Origin: Alteromonas sp. V450
Lineage (GTDB): Bacteria; Pseudomonadota; Gammaproteobacteria; Enterobacterales; Alteromonadaceae
Direction: 5' to 3'
NCBI RefSeq assembly: GCF_001885075.1
Contig: NZ_MODU01000004.1
Span: 2,790,001-2,854,000 of the forward strand
DNA length: 64,000 nucleotides
The notes beneath the pieces were generated by a model. That model saw only the letters and a list, made by a program, of their open reading frames with translations. It was not told the DNA's origin and did not search any database. How positions within the stretch are numbered: position 1 is the first letter of the stretch; every line of letters begins with the position of its first letter. This document shows, one piece after another, positions 26,221-36,224 of this stretch. Both the position numbers and the translations under genes were made by a program.

Positions 26221-28212
26221 TTAGTCGTAAGAATTTATAAGGAAGTCGTGCTTCAAATAGATGCCATTAGCATTACGCCCCCCAAATACAACAAAGTTAA
26301 GCGTTTGCCAATCAGCCGGAGAAGACGATAAATTCATCCACTCGATGGGCGTGTCGAAAGCAATTTTCTCTTTCACGGGTGTATCGCTCTCTAAGCTATG
26401 ATAAAGCGTAACAAACGTGTTTTGTGGATTTGCCACAAGAAGTTGTGTACCGAACGCATTTCTTGTCACTAGAATGTCTGATATTTCTGTCTCAGAGAGT
26501 ACTATGTGTCTGTCAAACAAAGGCCCGTTTTCGGGATCCTCTGAAAGTAGAAAAGCGGTAAACGCGTTAGCATTTCCTTGCTCTTTCACTACCAAGCCAG
26601 ATTCATTAAATACAACCACTTCGTAGTCGTTTGTGGGTAAATTGCTTAGTGTAAAAAAGTCGATAACTTCTATAGTTGCATCGGATTTTATCTGAATAGT
26701 TTTAATTTCCATTGCTTCTTGGTCGAGCACATATAAATTGCTTGCGCTTTCTCTAGAGGCAATATGACATAACCCTTCCATCGGTGAAATGAGCGTTCCA
26801 TTCTCATCAACAATGCCGTCAGGAGTAATGATAAAACCGTTAAAGTAGTTGCATGCGTTAGCTGGTACCGGTTTTACTAGCGCACTCTGTACAGATGAAT
26901 CTACCCCTAGTTCGTCGCTTGTTTGTAACTGAGGGATTATCACCTCGCCCTTAGATGCATCTAGCGTAAACCCCTTTTCAATTACAAGGTTATCTATTGC
27001 GGTGCCATCAAGGGCCGTAGTGCTAATACTGTCTGAATAGCTGCCATCTACAGTTTTGACAAAAGACTGAGCTGTACCATCAGGCATTAGCGATACGCCA
27101 AAGAATTCGTCATACGTTGGCGTCGCTGTCGCATAGGGTGAATTAAGGTCGTAGGCAAGCACCGCGCCTGTTTCAACGAAGGAAAAATCACTTCTTAAGA
27201 AGCCACTCTCGGGCAGTACGCCAGCATCCGATACCTCTATTTGAAAATCGTGAACATATAAGACTTCGTAAACGCCTGCGGACTGCGCTGTGAGAAACTC
27301 TAAACGCAGTGTTTGGGTTACCGTTTCGTTAACGTGTGGTAGCTGGGCGTATAACACATCGTTCGAGAATGCGATGACGTCGAGTGAAGACTTTGCATCT
27401 AATGCCAACAAATCTATATTACTTCCTCTCCATGTATTCCAGCCCTCTGGAATAGACGCGAAGTTAATAGGAAAATTCTCAGGTGAAACAAGTCTTACGG
27501 ATGAAAGTGAAGTAGAGCCAGCGACTTGAATCGAAAATGCCACCAATTCAGACTCAGTAACAGACAATACATCGTTTGTTACAGCCTCGCCATTTACAAA
27601 GAGTTCAAACGCGTCTTCAGGTGCTTTAGGGTAGTCGACATGAAATTGTATTACTACTTCTTGCGCTTCATTTCCTGCACTGTCTGAAACATTATAACGA
27701 ACGGCATAGGTTCCCACCGCTTGATTATTTACTGTGTCGCCACTGACCTCTATATGATCGCTTAAATCGCCATCTCGTTCATCAAAAGCAGTGATGGATA
27801 TAGTGGGTATGTCGGCGCCGATTTCGAGATCATAAGTTAAGTTTGAAGGGCTTATGGATATTATCGGCGCATCGGTATCGGGCGGAAGTACGTAAATAAA
27901 AGTAACAGAAACTGCCTGTGCATTGTTGCCTGCTGCATCTTGTACATTATAGGTGACGGTGTACGTGCCTTCTGACTGATTGTCTACTGTATCCCCTGTT
28001 ACAACAATGTCACTCGATATGTCGCCGTCAACGTCATCCACGGCGGTTGCTGTGATATTCGGAACGACATCTCCCACGGTAAGGTTGTAGGTTGTTGCAG
28101 CGGGCGATAGCGTAATGGTGGGTGGGGTAACGTCTGGATCACTATCGTCATTGCACCCCTGCAAAATAAATAACGCCCCACATAAAAGTATCAGGCTAAT
28201 CTTTCGAACCAT
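26221..28212 (-). CDS. Lipoprotein with two DUF5011-like Ig repeats
   Basis: A 663-residue protein starting MVRKISLILLCGALFILQGC, with a lipobox (LQGC) for acylation at Cys20. An upstream extension to 28311 was rejected because AAAGGAGT lies seven bases before the ATG at 28212. The mature N-terminus has two similar Ig-like units (about residues 30-110 and 115-195), each ending in GTY.V.YNV.D.AGN.AQ.V, as in DUF5011 or bacterial Ig-like domains. The remaining ~450 residues are beta-rich with no family I recognise. It includes a segment resembling a six- to seven-bladed read-out (FFGVSLMPDGTAQSFV, GFIITPDGIVDENG), but that is only suggestive. It is outer-membrane or surface anchored by prediction. 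It is convergent with the protease gene. Confidence 0.7.
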   Translation of the reverse strand: MVRKISLILLCGALFILQGCNDDSDPDVTPPTITLSPAATTYNLTVGDVVPNITATAVDDVDGDISSDIVVTGDTVDNQSEGTYTVTYNVQDAAGNNAQAVSVTFIYVLPPDTDAPIISISPSNLTYDLEIGADIPTISITAFDERDGDLSDHIEVSGDTVNNQAVGTYAVRYNVSDSAGNEAQEVVIQFHVDYPKAPEDAFELFVNGEAVTNDVLSVTESELVAFSIQVAGSTSLSSVRLVSPENFPINFASIPEGWNTWRGSNIDLLALDAKSSLDVIAFSNDVLYAQLPHVNETVTQTLRLEFLTAQSAGVYEVLYVHDFQIEVSDAGVLPESGFLRSDFSFVETGAVLAYDLNSPYATATPTYDEFFGVSLMPDGTAQSFVKTVDGSYSDSISTTALDGTAIDNLVIEKGFTLDASKGEVIIPQLQTSDELGVDSSVQSALVKPVPANACNYFNGFIITPDGIVDENGTLISPMEGLCHIASRESASNLYVLDQEAMEIKTIQIKSDATIEVIDFFTLSNLPTNDYEVVVFNESGLVVKEQGNANAFTAFLLSEDPENGPLFDRHIVLSETEISDILVTRNAFGTQLLVANPQNTFVTLYHSLESDTPVKEKIAFDTPIEWMNLSSSPADWQTLNFVVFGGRNANGIYLKHDFLINSYD

Positions 28213-28347
28213 TTCAGTTACTCCTTTAACATTTGCGATATTGCTACTTACAAAAACGCCCTGCACACTTTTTACACTACGCAACGTAAATATAGCGGCC
28301 GTGCAAAACATCCCTATTAATTGTTTGGCCAGTATAGATGGAAATAG

Positions 28348-29400
28348 TCAGTTGTCCAGAAAAGCGGCAACCCTTTCAGCATTAACGTTATCGCCGGAAT
28401 TTACATATGCGTCATGCAGCTCCTTATAAAGCAATTTGTCATCGTTCCAAATCGTAAGCATTTTCTTAAGTGTATTGATTAACGAAGGAAAATCTTTCGT
28501 TTCTTTATATCTCGCAGCAGTTTGTGTAAGACGTTCGTAACTAAATACTGTGTCTTCTGCTATTAAACGTTTATCAAAACCATAGAAAAAGCTATGACAC
28601 TGCAGTTGTTCAAACTGGCCCCTGGCCAATGACTCTATAACTAGCGCCAAAAACTTAAACTTGATCGTAAAAAATACAGAAACCCTGCTGTATTCTGACG
28701 TTAATATGCTAGCTAAGTACTTCTCATTATATTTGTGTACTCCCCACCCTGCCGACTTCTGTTCCAAATTTATGTTTTTCTGTTTCAAGTTATACCGGCC
28801 AATTGGATCGCGGTTTAGTGATAAGTGAATTCCACAAATTGGGCGGAATGTTATTGATGCGGGCACCATGTAACCCTTTCTTTCCATTATTTGATATAGC
28901 ACTTGCTCGTCATTGGTAGACAACAGATTTATATCGCTTAAATCTGGAAGTGGATAGTAGTCGCTTGCTTTACATAAATGTAAACCCGTTAACCGTTTAG
29001 GAGACATAGGGTCTTTCGTTGGACGAATCACGTTACTAAAAGGCAAAGAGTTAGCCTTCATATACGGTAAATGAACGCTTAAAATATCGTCTAAAACTAG
29101 TATATCGATATCACCAATGTAGAGATATTCTGACTGTGTAATCGGTTTATCAATGAATCTAATCGTATTAGCTAAAACGTCCGATTTGCTGTATGACGAT
29201 TGCCTCACCAAAAAACGCTCGCCAAACAATGTTTTTAGCTCTTCAAGCCCACCTAAATAGCGCGACTTAAAATCTTCACAATGGTCTAGTATGACTTCAA
29301 CGCACGCGCATTCGTTATAGGTTAATGCGTAGTAGATGTAGGGAATCACAAAATCTTCGTATTCTTTGTCCGCGTAAACCAAAATGAGCAGTTGAGTCAA
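28348..29400 (-). CDS. Putative GT-A type glycosyltransferase
   Basis: A 350-residue protein starting MTQLLILVYADKEYEDFVIP. Near residues 90-105 it reads YLYIGDIDILVLDDIL, an acidic DxD-like metal site after a hydrophobic strand as in GT8-type transferases, and FRPICGIHLSLNRDPIG near residue 190 could be a donor-site segment. The start is a TTG at 29400: AAAGGA lies seven bases upstream and an in-frame stop precedes it, while the nearby ATG at 29405 is out of frame and stops immediately. It lies outside the main polysaccharide cluster, upstream of the DUF5011 lipoprotein on the same strand (135-base gap). Assignment is by motif only. Confidence 0.55.
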   Translation of the reverse strand: MTQLLILVYADKEYEDFVIPYIYYALTYNECACVEVILDHCEDFKSRYLGGLEELKTLFGERFLVRQSSYSKSDVLANTIRFIDKPITQSEYLYIGDIDILVLDDILSVHLPYMKANSLPFSNVIRPTKDPMSPKRLTGLHLCKASDYYPLPDLSDINLLSTNDEQVLYQIMERKGYMVPASITFRPICGIHLSLNRDPIGRYNLKQKNINLEQKSAGWGVHKYNEKYLASILTSEYSRVSVFFTIKFKFLALVIESLARGQFEQLQCHSFFYGFDKRLIAEDTVFSYERLTQTAARYKETKDFPSLINTLKKMLTIWNDDKLLYKELHDAYVNSGDNVNAERVAAFLDN

Positions 29401-29686
29401 ACCATAGTCCTTTAATAAGTGTTAATAAATGTGGCACATTTCAAATGCACGTAGAAAGTATATTAATAACCAGTGCAAGGGTTTACCCTTTAAAATAGCG
29501 CACCATAGTATATCAATTAGCGAGGTTGCGTTGTGCCAAAAGTGACACCACAAATGTGCGCACGCTGAAAATTTGAATAATATTTAGCCAGAATAAATAT
29601 TTTTTACTATAGTTTATCAGGCTGTATCAATTTCGGCCTTCATAAAAGATTAAGTCTTCAAAAACGGATTGCTTAAAGGAATCAAA

Positions 29687-30064
29687 GTGAAAATGAAAAA
29701 AGGAATTTTGTACGTTAGTACTCCACTCTTATTCTCCAGTTTTTCGTACGCAGATATTAGAGAATTTGATAACGCAGTAAATGAGTTATGTAAAAAGACG
29801 AAGGTGTGCACATCAGAGCTTATTGAGGCTGATAGTAATATTCCCCCTGAGATGAAAACGATGATGAACAGTTTCTTAGACGAGATGTGCAAAAACTATG
29901 CGCGTATTGGAGAGTATGCTGAAAATACAGATCTTATACAGAGCGCGACGGCGTGTCTTAACTCTATGGCGGCGCGTAGCTGCAATGACCTACTTAACGC
30001 AGATAATGAAACTGACGAATGCATGCAGTACGAAAAGGTAGCAAACAAATACGACAATGAGTGA
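29687..30064 (+). CDS. Small cysteine-rich periplasmic protein, hypothetical
   Basis: A 125-residue protein with a signal peptide (MKKGILYVSTPLLFSSFSYA) and a mature part of about 105 residues with six cysteines (LCKKTKVC, EMCKN, TACLN, RSCND, DECMQ). They could form three disulfides in an all-helical fold. I chose the GTG at 29687, which has AAAGGA six bases upstream; the ATG at 29693 would shorten it by two residues, and a TTG at 29669 lies before the ribosome site. I know no family. It stands alone, divergent from the glycosyltransferase-like gene and convergent with the ribosomal operon. Confidence 0.6.
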   Translation: MKMKKGILYVSTPLLFSSFSYADIREFDNAVNELCKKTKVCTSELIEADSNIPPEMKTMMNSFLDEMCKNYARIGEYAENTDLIQSATACLNSMAARSCNDLLNADNETDECMQYEKVANKYDNE

Positions 30065-30154
30065 TGCATTATCACCCGCTACGTTTCACTGAAAGAGCAT
30101 TTATCTATACTAATAGATATGGATTATCGCTAACGTCGTTAAAGCGTTTAACAT

Positions 30155-30194
30155 AAAAAAAGGGGCCTGAGTTTTCACTCAGGCCCCTTTTTCT
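30155..30194. terminator. Terminator at the end of the alpha ribosomal operon
   Basis: The arms AAAGGGGCCTGAG and CTCAGGCCCCTTT flank a TTTTCA loop, with an A-run on the left and T-run on the right. On the minus strand it follows rplQ by about 15 bases; on the plus strand it can also end the small periplasmic protein gene. Confidence 0.92.
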
Positions 30195-30207
30195 AATCGA
30201 GTATTAA

Positions 30208-30609
30208 TTACTCTTCAGTTGCTTCTACTGCTTCTTCTTCAGCTTCTACAACTGGACGGTCAACTAGCTCAACATATGCCATTGGGGCATTGTCGCCAGC
30301 ACGGAAACCGCATTTAAGAATGCGAGTATAGCCGCCTGGACGAGCTTCGTAACGAGGACCAAGCTCGTTGAATAGTTTACCTACAACCTCTTTGTCACCA
30401 GTGCGAGCAAAAGCTAGACGGCGGTTTGCAACGCTGTCTTCTTTAGCCATAGTGATTAGAGGCTCGATTACGCGACGTAATTCTTTCGCTTTTGGTAACG
30501 TAGTTTTGATCACTTCGTGCTTGACCAAAGAACCGGCCATGTTTTTGAACATAGCTTGACGATGGCTGCTGTTGCGATTCAACTGACGACCACTCTTACG
30601 ATGGCGCAT
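30208..30609 (-). CDS. rplQ: 50S ribosomal protein L17
   Basis: A 133-residue protein starting [20 protein letters not shown], the invariant L17 N-terminus, with [20 protein letters not shown] near residues 78-97. L17 binds 23S rRNA near the peptide tunnel exit in the large subunit. The C-terminal tail is acidic ([12 protein letters not shown]). It is the last gene of the alpha operon (rpsM-rpsK-rpsD-rpoA-rplQ), 41 bases after rpoA, followed by a strong terminator. Confidence 0.98.
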   Translation of the reverse strand: MRHRKSGRQLNRNSSHRQAMFKNMAGSLVKHEVIKTTLPKAKELRRVIEPLITMAKEDSVANRRLAFARTGDKEVVGKLFNELGPRYEARPGGYTRILKCGFRAGDNAPMAYVELVDRPVVEAEEEAVEATEE

Positions 30610-30650
30610 AGTTTTATCCTTCTCTACAAATCAGTTTGATAAAAACCTGA

Positions 30651-31637
30651 TTAATCTTTTTCAGCGATGCTCTCTGGTGGCCAGTTTTCTAGGCGCATAC
30701 CTAGAGAAAGACCACGAGATGCTAGAACATCTTTGATTTCAGTTAGCGATTTCTTACCAAGGTTTGGCGTTTTAAGTAGCTCAACCTCAGTGCGCTGTAC
30801 CAGGTCACCAATATACTGGATAGCTTCTGCTTTCAAACAGTTTGCAGAACGTACTGTCAGCTCTAAGTCATCTACTGGACGAAGCAGAATTGGATCGAAT
30901 TCTGGCTTCTCTTCTTTTGCTTCTGGCTCAGATACATCACGTAGGTCTACGAATGCATCTAGCTGTTCAGCTAGGATAGTAGCAGAACGGCGGATCGCTT
31001 CTTCAGGATCCAAAGTACCGTTCGTCTCCATGTCGATGATTAGTTTGTCTAGGTCTGTGCGTTGTTCAACACGCGCAGATTCTACACTGTAAGCAATACG
31101 CTCAACTGGGCTGTATGAAGCGTCTACTAACAAACGACCAATTGGACGATCATCTTCTTCAGAGGAGCGACGGGTAGAAGCTGGTACATAACCACGACCC
31201 ATTTCTACTTTAATACGCATGCTGATTTCAGCTTCGCCAGTTAAAGTACAAATAACATGGTCAGGGTTTGTAATTTCTACGTCGCCATCATGCTGAATAT
31301 CACCAGCAACAACAGGGCCAGCGCCAGATTTCACTAGAGTCAGGGTTGCCTCGGTTTTACCTTCAAGGCGAACCGCTAAACCTTTAAGGTTTAGCAAGAT
31401 TTCAATTACGTCTTCCTGAACACCTTCTTTGGTGCTGTACTCGTGAAGAACGCCATCAATTTCTACTTCGGTAACTGCACATCCTGGCATAGATGACAAT
31501 AAAATACGACGTAGGGCGTTACCTAGAGTGTGGCCAAAGCCGCGCTCTAGTGGTTCCAAAGTTACTTTGGCACGAGTAGGAGAAACGTTTTCGATCTCAA
31601 CTAATCTCGGTTTTAGGAATTCAGTCACAGAACCCAC
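30651..31637 (-). CDS. rpoA: DNA-directed RNA polymerase subunit alpha
   Basis: A 328-residue protein forming the assembly platform of RNA polymerase. The N-terminal domain shows [20 protein letters not shown] (dimer interface). The C-terminal domain near residues 250-320 shows [20 protein letters not shown] and [20 protein letters not shown], which contact UP-element DNA and activators. The start appears to be GTG at 31637 (VGSVTEFLK), with GAGGA six bases upstream; no ATG is suitably placed. It sits between rpsD and rplQ as in other gammaproteobacteria. Confidence 0.98.
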   Translation of the reverse strand: MGSVTEFLKPRLVEIENVSPTRAKVTLEPLERGFGHTLGNALRRILLSSMPGCAVTEVEIDGVLHEYSTKEGVQEDVIEILLNLKGLAVRLEGKTEATLTLVKSGAGPVVAGDIQHDGDVEITNPDHVICTLTGEAEISMRIKVEMGRGYVPASTRRSSEEDDRPIGRLLVDASYSPVERIAYSVESARVEQRTDLDKLIIDMETNGTLDPEEAIRRSATILAEQLDAFVDLRDVSEPEAKEEKPEFDPILLRPVDDLELTVRSANCLKAEAIQYIGDLVQRTEVELLKTPNLGKKSLTEIKDVLASRGLSLGMRLENWPPESIAEKD

Positions 31638-31659
31638 AATGCTTCCTCTTTAGTTAGCT

Positions 31660-32280
31660 TTACTTAGAGTAAAGTTCGACGATCAACTGTTCGTTAATTT
31701 CCGCAGACAGGTCAGTTCTTTCAGGAACGCGCTTGAAAGTGCCTTCCATTTTGCTGCTGTCTACTTCAATCCAGGTTGGCTTCTCACGTTGGTCAGCCAG
31801 TTCCAAAGCAGCAACGATACGCGCTTGCTTCTTAGCCTTTTCACGAACAGAAACCACGTCTTCGGCAGAAACGTTAAACGATGGGATGTTCACAACTTGA
31901 CCATTTACCATGATCGCCTTGTGGCTAACTAGCTGACGTGCTTCTGCACGAGTGCTAGCGAAACCCATACGGTAAACTACGTTATCAAGACGCTGTTCTA
32001 AAAGCTGTAGCAAGTTTTCACCTGTGTTGCCTTTTAGACGTGCAGCTTCTTTATAGTAGTTGCGGAATTGTTTTTCCAGAACGCCGTACATACGACGAAC
32101 TTTTTGTTTTTCACGCAGCTGAACACCGTAGTCAGACAAACGGCCACGACGGGCACCGTGCTGACCAGGCGCTGTATCGATTTTACATTTAGAATCGATT
32201 GCGCGAACGCCGCTTTTCAGGAACAGGTCAGTTCCTTCGCGACGGCTAAGTTTGAGTTTTGGACCCAAATATCTTGCCAT
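31660..32280 (-). CDS. rpsD: 30S ribosomal protein S4
   Basis: A 206-residue primary 16S-binding protein, starting [20 protein letters not shown]. The S4 RNA-binding domain covers about residues 96-160 ([20 protein letters not shown]). In enterobacteria S4 is the autogenous repressor of the alpha operon, acting on the leader before rpsM; a structured leader is present here at 33093-33134. No CxxC zinc site is seen near the N-terminus. It lies 22 bases before rpoA. Confidence 0.98.
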   Translation of the reverse strand: MARYLGPKLKLSRREGTDLFLKSGVRAIDSKCKIDTAPGQHGARRGRLSDYGVQLREKQKVRRMYGVLEKQFRNYYKEAARLKGNTGENLLQLLEQRLDNVVYRMGFASTRAEARQLVSHKAIMVNGQVVNIPSFNVSAEDVVSVREKAKKQARIVAALELADQREKPTWIEVDSSKMEGTFKRVPERTDLSAEINEQLIVELYSK

Positions 32281-32304
32281 GATCTTTCTCCAACTGTCCG
32301 TCGA

Positions 32305-32697
32305 TTAAACGCGACGTTTTTTCGGTGGACGACAACCGTTGTGAGGAATAGGGGTCACATCGGTAATGTTTGTGATCTTATAACCTGTAGCGTTAAGAGC
32401 ACGGATCGCAGACTCACGGCCTGGACCTGGACCTTTAACGAATACTTCAAGGTTCTTAAGACCGTACTCTTGTGCAGCAACACCTGCACGCTCAGCAGCT
32501 ACCTGTGCAGCAAATGGGGTAGATTTACGTGAACCACGGAAACCAGAACCACCAGATGTCGCCCATGCTAGTGCATTGCCTGAACGGTCTGTAATAGTCA
32601 CAATTGTGTTGTTGAAAGACGCATGGATATGAGCCATACCGTCTGCAACCTGACGTTTAGCGCGCTTACGCGTGCTACGAGCTGGTGCTTTAGCCAT
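32305..32697 (-). CDS. rpsK: 30S ribosomal protein S11
   Basis: A 130-residue protein of the small-subunit platform. [20 protein letters not shown] and the C-terminal [18 protein letters not shown] are diagnostic. The family normally starts with a short basic tail, seen here as [15 protein letters not shown]. It is spaced 24 bases before rpsD and 14 bases after rpsM in the alpha operon. Confidence 0.98.
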   Translation of the reverse strand: MAKAPARSTRKRAKRQVADGMAHIHASFNNTIVTITDRSGNALAWATSGGSGFRGSRKSTPFAAQVAAERAGVAAQEYGLKNLEVFVKGPGPGRESAIRALNATGYKITNITDVTPIPHNGCRPPKKRRV

Positions 32698-32711
32698 AAC
32701 TTACTCCCCGT

Positions 32712-33068
32712 TTACTTCTTAATTGGCTTACGAGGACCTTTACGGGTACGCGCATTAGTTTTAGTGCGCTGACCACGTAGAGGCAAGCTACGACGGTGGC
32801 GAATACCACGGAAGCAACCCAGGTCCATCAAACGTTTGATGCTCATAGAGACTTCACGGCGCAGGTCACCTTCAACGGTGAACTTAGCCACTTCGTCACG
32901 AAGCTTATCAATAGTAGCTTCGTCTAGCTCTTTGATTTTTGTATCTTCTGCAACACCAGCACCCGCACAAATGCTTTTCGCACGTGTGGGACCAACGCCA
33001 TAGATCGCTTGGATAGCGATTACAGCATGCTTGTGCTCAGGAATGTTAATGCCAGCGATACGGGCCAT
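32712..33068 (-). CDS. rpsM: 30S ribosomal protein S13
   Basis: A 118-residue protein of the small-subunit head, contacting the P-site tRNA and inter-subunit bridges. It starts [20 protein letters not shown] and has [20 protein letters not shown] near the C-terminus. The ATG at 33068 is preferred over a frame starting three codons earlier, since the AGGAG-type site lies just upstream. It is the first gene of the alpha operon, preceded by a structured leader. Confidence 0.98.
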   Translation of the reverse strand: MARIAGINIPEHKHAVIAIQAIYGVGPTRAKSICAGAGVAEDTKIKELDEATIDKLRDEVAKFTVEGDLRREVSMSIKRLMDLGCFRGIRHRRSLPLRGQRTKTNARTRKGPRKPIKK

Positions 33069-33092
33069 TAACAGCACTCCTCTTGTTTATTT

Positions 33093-33134
33093 GTCGACGA
33101 CCTAAAAAGCCCGATAGGATACTTACCCGTCGAC
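33093..33134 (-). promoter_or_regulatory. Alpha operon leader, candidate S4-binding structure
   Basis: GTCGACG (33093-33099) pairs with CGTCGAC (33128-33134), and an inner CCTA/TAGG pair nests inside. The structure lies about 25 bases before the rpsM start on the minus strand. The alpha-operon leader of enterobacteria folds into a pseudoknot bound by S4; position and context fit, but I did not model a pseudoknot. Confidence 0.45.
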
Positions 33135-33175
33135 TAAATTGCAAATTAAGGTTCAAAATACTTTAAAACAAAACT

Positions 33176-33209
33176 AGCAGAACCAGACAAGTACTATCTA
33201 GGTTCTGCT
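33176..33209 (-). terminator. Hairpin between spc and alpha operons
   Basis: AGCAGAACC (33176-33184) pairs perfectly with GGTTCTGCT (33201-33209) over a 16-base loop. On the minus strand it lies 34 bases after rpmJ and is followed by AGTTTTGTTTT. It probably terminates or attenuates spc transcription before rpsM. A possible alpha promoter lies just downstream, but is not clear enough to place. Confidence 0.6.
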
Positions 33210-33243
33210 TACTTAGCTTTGCGAATATTTTGTTCCGCTTAGA

Positions 33244-33360
33244 TTAGCCCTGACGCTGCTTATGCTTTGGGTCAGAACTGCAAATTACACGCACAACGCC
33301 GTTGCGCTTGATAACTTTACAGTTACGGCAAATCTTTTTTACTGATGCACGAACTTTCAT
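33244..33360 (-). CDS. rpmJ: 50S ribosomal protein L36
   Basis: A 38-residue protein found by reading the gap between rpsM and secY. It begins [20 protein letters not shown] and ends [10 protein letters not shown]. The four zinc-ligand positions C11, C14, C27 and H33 are present, so it is the zinc-binding form of L36. It is the last gene of the spc operon, 38 bases after secY. The single unusual point is only its small size. Confidence 0.97.
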
Positions 33361-33398
33361 TACATCTTTCCCCTTTCTATCAATATTAAGGGGCTAAC

Positions 33399-34718
33399 TT
33401 ATCGGCCGTAGCCTTTAAGGTTAGCTTTCTTCAGCACAGACTCATATTGACTAGACATCAAATGTGTCTGTACTTGTGCCATAAAGTCCATGATAACCAC
33501 TACAATAATCAGAAGCGACGTACCACCAAAGTAGAACGGAACATTCCAAGCGATTAGCATGAATTCAGGCACTAAACAAATAAAGGTTATGTACAGTGCG
33601 CCAGCCAGTGTAAGGCGAGTCATTACCTTGTCAATGTAACGTGACGTTTGTTCACCTGGGCGGATGCCTGGGATGAACGCGCCTGATTTCTTCAAATTAT
33701 CTGCTGTATCACGCGGGTTGAACACCAACGCCGTGTAGAAGAAGCAGAAGAAGATAATCGCAGCTGCATATAACATCACGTACAGCGGTTGACCAGGAGA
33801 TAGCATAAGCGCTACGTCTTGCAACCACGCTGTTGATTCATTCTGTCCAAACCATCCTGCGATGGTACCCGGGAACAGAATAATGCTAGAAGCAAAGATT
33901 GGTGGAATTACACCAGCAATGTTGACTTTTAGCGGTAAATGGGTGCTTTGCGCAGCAAAAACCTGACGGCCTTGCTGACGTTTTGCGTAGTTTACCACAA
34001 TTCTGCGCTGTCCGCGCTCTACAAATACAACTAGGTATGTAAGAGCAATAACAATCACGCCAATCAACAGTAGGAACAACAAGTTAATGTCGCCCTGCCT
34101 TGCTTGTTCCGCAGTCTGACCTATCGCTGTTGGCAGACCGGCAACAATACCAGCAAAAATCAATATAGAGATACCGTTACCAATACCTCGTTCGGTAATC
34201 TGCTCACCCAACCACATAAGGAACATAGTTCCTGTGACTAGGCTCACTACTGCCGTAAAGTAGAATCCGAAGCCAGGGTTTATCACCAATCCATTAATTA
34301 GGTTAGGCAAACCAGTCGAAATACCAATTGATTGGAAGATAGCCAATACAAGCGTTAAATAACGCGTGTACTGACTAATTTTACGACGGCCTGCTTCGCC
34401 TTCTTTTTTAAGCTCCACCATCGGTGGATGAACCACCGAGAGCAACTGCATGATAATGGATGCAGTAATGTATGGCATAATGCCCAAAGCCAGAACGGAT
34501 GCACGCTCAAGCGCACCACCAGAGAACATGTTGAACATTTCTACAATGGTGCCTTTTTGTTGCTCGAACAAGTCAGCAAGTACAGCTGGATCGATGCCAG
34601 GGATAGGAACGTAAGAACCTAGTCTGAAAACAACAATCGCACCAAGTACGAACAACAATCTTGCTTTGAGCTCACTCAAGCCGCTTTTAGCGCCTGAATC
34701 CAATCCTGGTTTAGCCAT
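33399..34718 (-). CDS. secY: Preprotein translocase subunit SecY
   Basis: A 439-residue inner-membrane channel protein of the Sec pathway with ten predicted transmembrane helices. Landmarks are [19 protein letters not shown] near the N-terminus, [19 protein letters not shown] near residue 170, [20 protein letters not shown] near 245 and the C-terminal [16 protein letters not shown] region. It transports the many secreted proteins in this window as well as membrane proteins. It is within the spc operon, five bases after rplO. Confidence 0.98.
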   Translation of the reverse strand: MAKPGLDSGAKSGLSELKARLLFVLGAIVVFRLGSYVPIPGIDPAVLADLFEQQKGTIVEMFNMFSGGALERASVLALGIMPYITASIIMQLLSVVHPPMVELKKEGEAGRRKISQYTRYLTLVLAIFQSIGISTGLPNLINGLVINPGFGFYFTAVVSLVTGTMFLMWLGEQITERGIGNGISILIFAGIVAGLPTAIGQTAEQARQGDINLLFLLLIGVIVIALTYLVVFVERGQRRIVVNYAKRQQGRQVFAAQSTHLPLKVNIAGVIPPIFASSIILFPGTIAGWFGQNESTAWLQDVALMLSPGQPLYVMLYAAAIIFFCFFYTALVFNPRDTADNLKKSGAFIPGIRPGEQTSRYIDKVMTRLTLAGALYITFICLVPEFMLIAWNVPFYFGGTSLLIIVVVIMDFMAQVQTHLMSSQYESVLKKANLKGYGR

Positions 34719-34723
34719 CTAGC

Positions 34724-35158
34724 TTATTCCTCTACTTTACCGCCAGCAGCTTCAATCGCTTCTTTAGCGCCTTTAGTAACCTTTAACCCGCTTACTGTAA
34801 CAGCGCGTGATACTTCACCGCTCTTAACAACTTTAACGAACTGGATTTCTTTCTTAACGATACCAGCTGCTTTTAAAGTCTCAAGAGACGCAGTATCACC
34901 ATCAACCTTTGCGATTTCAGCAAGAGTTACTTGATCAGTAACAAAGCTCTTGCGTGAAGTGAAACCGAACTTAGGAAGACGACGCTGGATAGGCATCTGA
35001 CCACCTTCGAATCCTGGCTTAACACGGCCACCTGAACGGCTTTTTTGACCTTTGTGACCTACGCCACCTGTTTTACCAAGACCTGAGCCGATACCACGAC
35101 CAGAACGCTTACCAGTAGGCTTTGAACCTTCGGCTGGAGAAATTGTATTTAAACGCAT
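34724..35158 (-). CDS. rplO: 50S ribosomal protein L15
   Basis: A 144-residue protein starting [20 protein letters not shown], followed by the glycine- and basic-rich extension ([20 protein letters not shown]) that threads through 23S rRNA. The C-terminal globular part ends [16 protein letters not shown]. It joins late in large-subunit assembly. Its position between rpmD (3-base gap) and secY is standard for the spc operon. Confidence 0.98.
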   Translation of the reverse strand: MRLNTISPAEGSKPTGKRSGRGIGSGLGKTGGVGHKGQKSRSGGRVKPGFEGGQMPIQRRLPKFGFTSRKSFVTDQVTLAEIAKVDGDTASLETLKAAGIVKKEIQFVKVVKSGEVSRAVTVSGLKVTKGAKEAIEAAGGKVEE

Positions 35159-35161
35159 GTC

Positions 35162-35341
35162 TTACTCCTCCACGATCTCAACCATGTAATATACACGGTT
35201 GATCATGCCACGTACGGCTGGGGTATCTTCCAGTTCACGAACATGGTTGATTTTACGAAGGCCTAAACCTTTAAGCGTAGCTTTGTGCTTTGGCAGACGG
35301 CCAATTGCACTTTTAGTTTGCTTTACTTTAATCGTTGCCAT
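35162..35341 (-). CDS. rpmD: 50S ribosomal protein L30
   Basis: A 59-residue protein read directly from the gap between rpsE and rplO. It starts [20 protein letters not shown] and contains [20 protein letters not shown], typical of bacterial L30. The stop lies 3 bases before the rplO start, and the start is 7 bases after the rpsE stop, so translation is closely coupled. Confidence 0.97.
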   Translation of the reverse strand: MATIKVKQTKSAIGRLPKHKATLKGLGLRKINHVRELEDTPAVRGMINRVYYMVEIVEE

Positions 35342-35348
35342 GTTCTGA

Positions 35349-35849
35349 TTACCCCAAAATTTCTTCTACAGACAATCCACGCTTCGCAGCAACTTTCGCC
35401 GGGCTGTTCATTTCTGTCAGCGCGTTGATTGTTGCACGTACAACGTTGATTGGGTTTGTAGAGCCGTAACATTTTGAAAGTACGTTTTGTACACCAGCTA
35501 CTTCAAGTACTGCACGCATCGCACCACCGGCAATAATACCGGTACCTTCAGATGCTGGCTGCATGTAAACTTTAGAGCCAGAGTGACGACCTTTAATAGG
35601 GTGCTGTAACGTGTGACCGTTAAGGTCTACGTCAACCATGTTGCGACGTGCCTTTTCCATTGCTTTTTGGATTGCAGCAGGTACTTCACGTGCCTTACCG
35701 TAACCAAAACCAACGCGACCGTTACCGTCACCCACTACTGTCAATGCAGTGAAACTAAAGATTCGACCACCTTTAACCACTTTAGAAACGCGGTTTACAG
35801 CGATCAATTTCTCTAGAAATTCACCATTTTGAACGTCTTGTTTAGCCAT
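35349..35849 (-). CDS. rpsE: 30S ribosomal protein S5
   Basis: A 166-residue protein of the small-subunit body involved in decoding accuracy. The double-stranded RNA-binding-like domain ([20 protein letters not shown]) is followed by [20 protein letters not shown] and the C-terminal domain with [20 protein letters not shown]. It lies between rplR (9-base gap) and rpmD in the standard order. Confidence 0.98.
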   Translation of the reverse strand: MAKQDVQNGEFLEKLIAVNRVSKVVKGGRIFSFTALTVVGDGNGRVGFGYGKAREVPAAIQKAMEKARRNMVDVDLNGHTLQHPIKGRHSGSKVYMQPASEGTGIIAGGAMRAVLEVAGVQNVLSKCYGSTNPINVVRATINALTEMNSPAKVAAKRGLSVEEILG

Positions 35850-35858
35850 TATAAACTC

Positions 35859-36212
35859 CTAGAACTGAAGACCAGCTTCGCGAGCTGCATCAGCTAATGC
35901 TTTAACGCGACCGTGGTATTGGAAACCACTACGATCGAAAGCCACTGCTTTAATGCCTTTCTCAAGTGCGCGCTCTGCGATTGCTTTACCGACTACCGTC
36001 GCTGCTTCAGCGTTACCTGTAGACTTAAGATCTTTTGCAAGATCTTTCTCAACAGTTGAAGCTGCAGCCAACACTTCAGAACCGCAAGGAGCGATTAACT
36101 GAGCGTAGATGTGGCGAGGTGTACGGTTTACTACCAAGCGATGCGCGGCCAGTTCACGAATTTTTGCACGTGCGCGAGTAGCGCGACGAATGCGAGCTGT
36201 TTTCTTATCCAT
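35859..36212 (-). CDS. rplR: 50S ribosomal protein L18
   Basis: A 117-residue 5S rRNA-binding protein starting [20 protein letters not shown]. The C-terminus [20 protein letters not shown] is diagnostic. A GTG four codons earlier was rejected because the ATG at 36212 gives the family N-terminus. With L5 it docks 5S rRNA onto the large subunit. Spacing to rplF is 12 bases. Confidence 0.97.
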   Translation of the reverse strand: MDKKTARIRRATRARAKIRELAAHRLVVNRTPRHIYAQLIAPCGSEVLAAASTVEKDLAKDLKSTGNAEAATVVGKAIAERALEKGIKAVAFDRSGFQYHGRVKALADAAREAGLQF

Positions 36213-36224
36213 CGTATCACCCAC

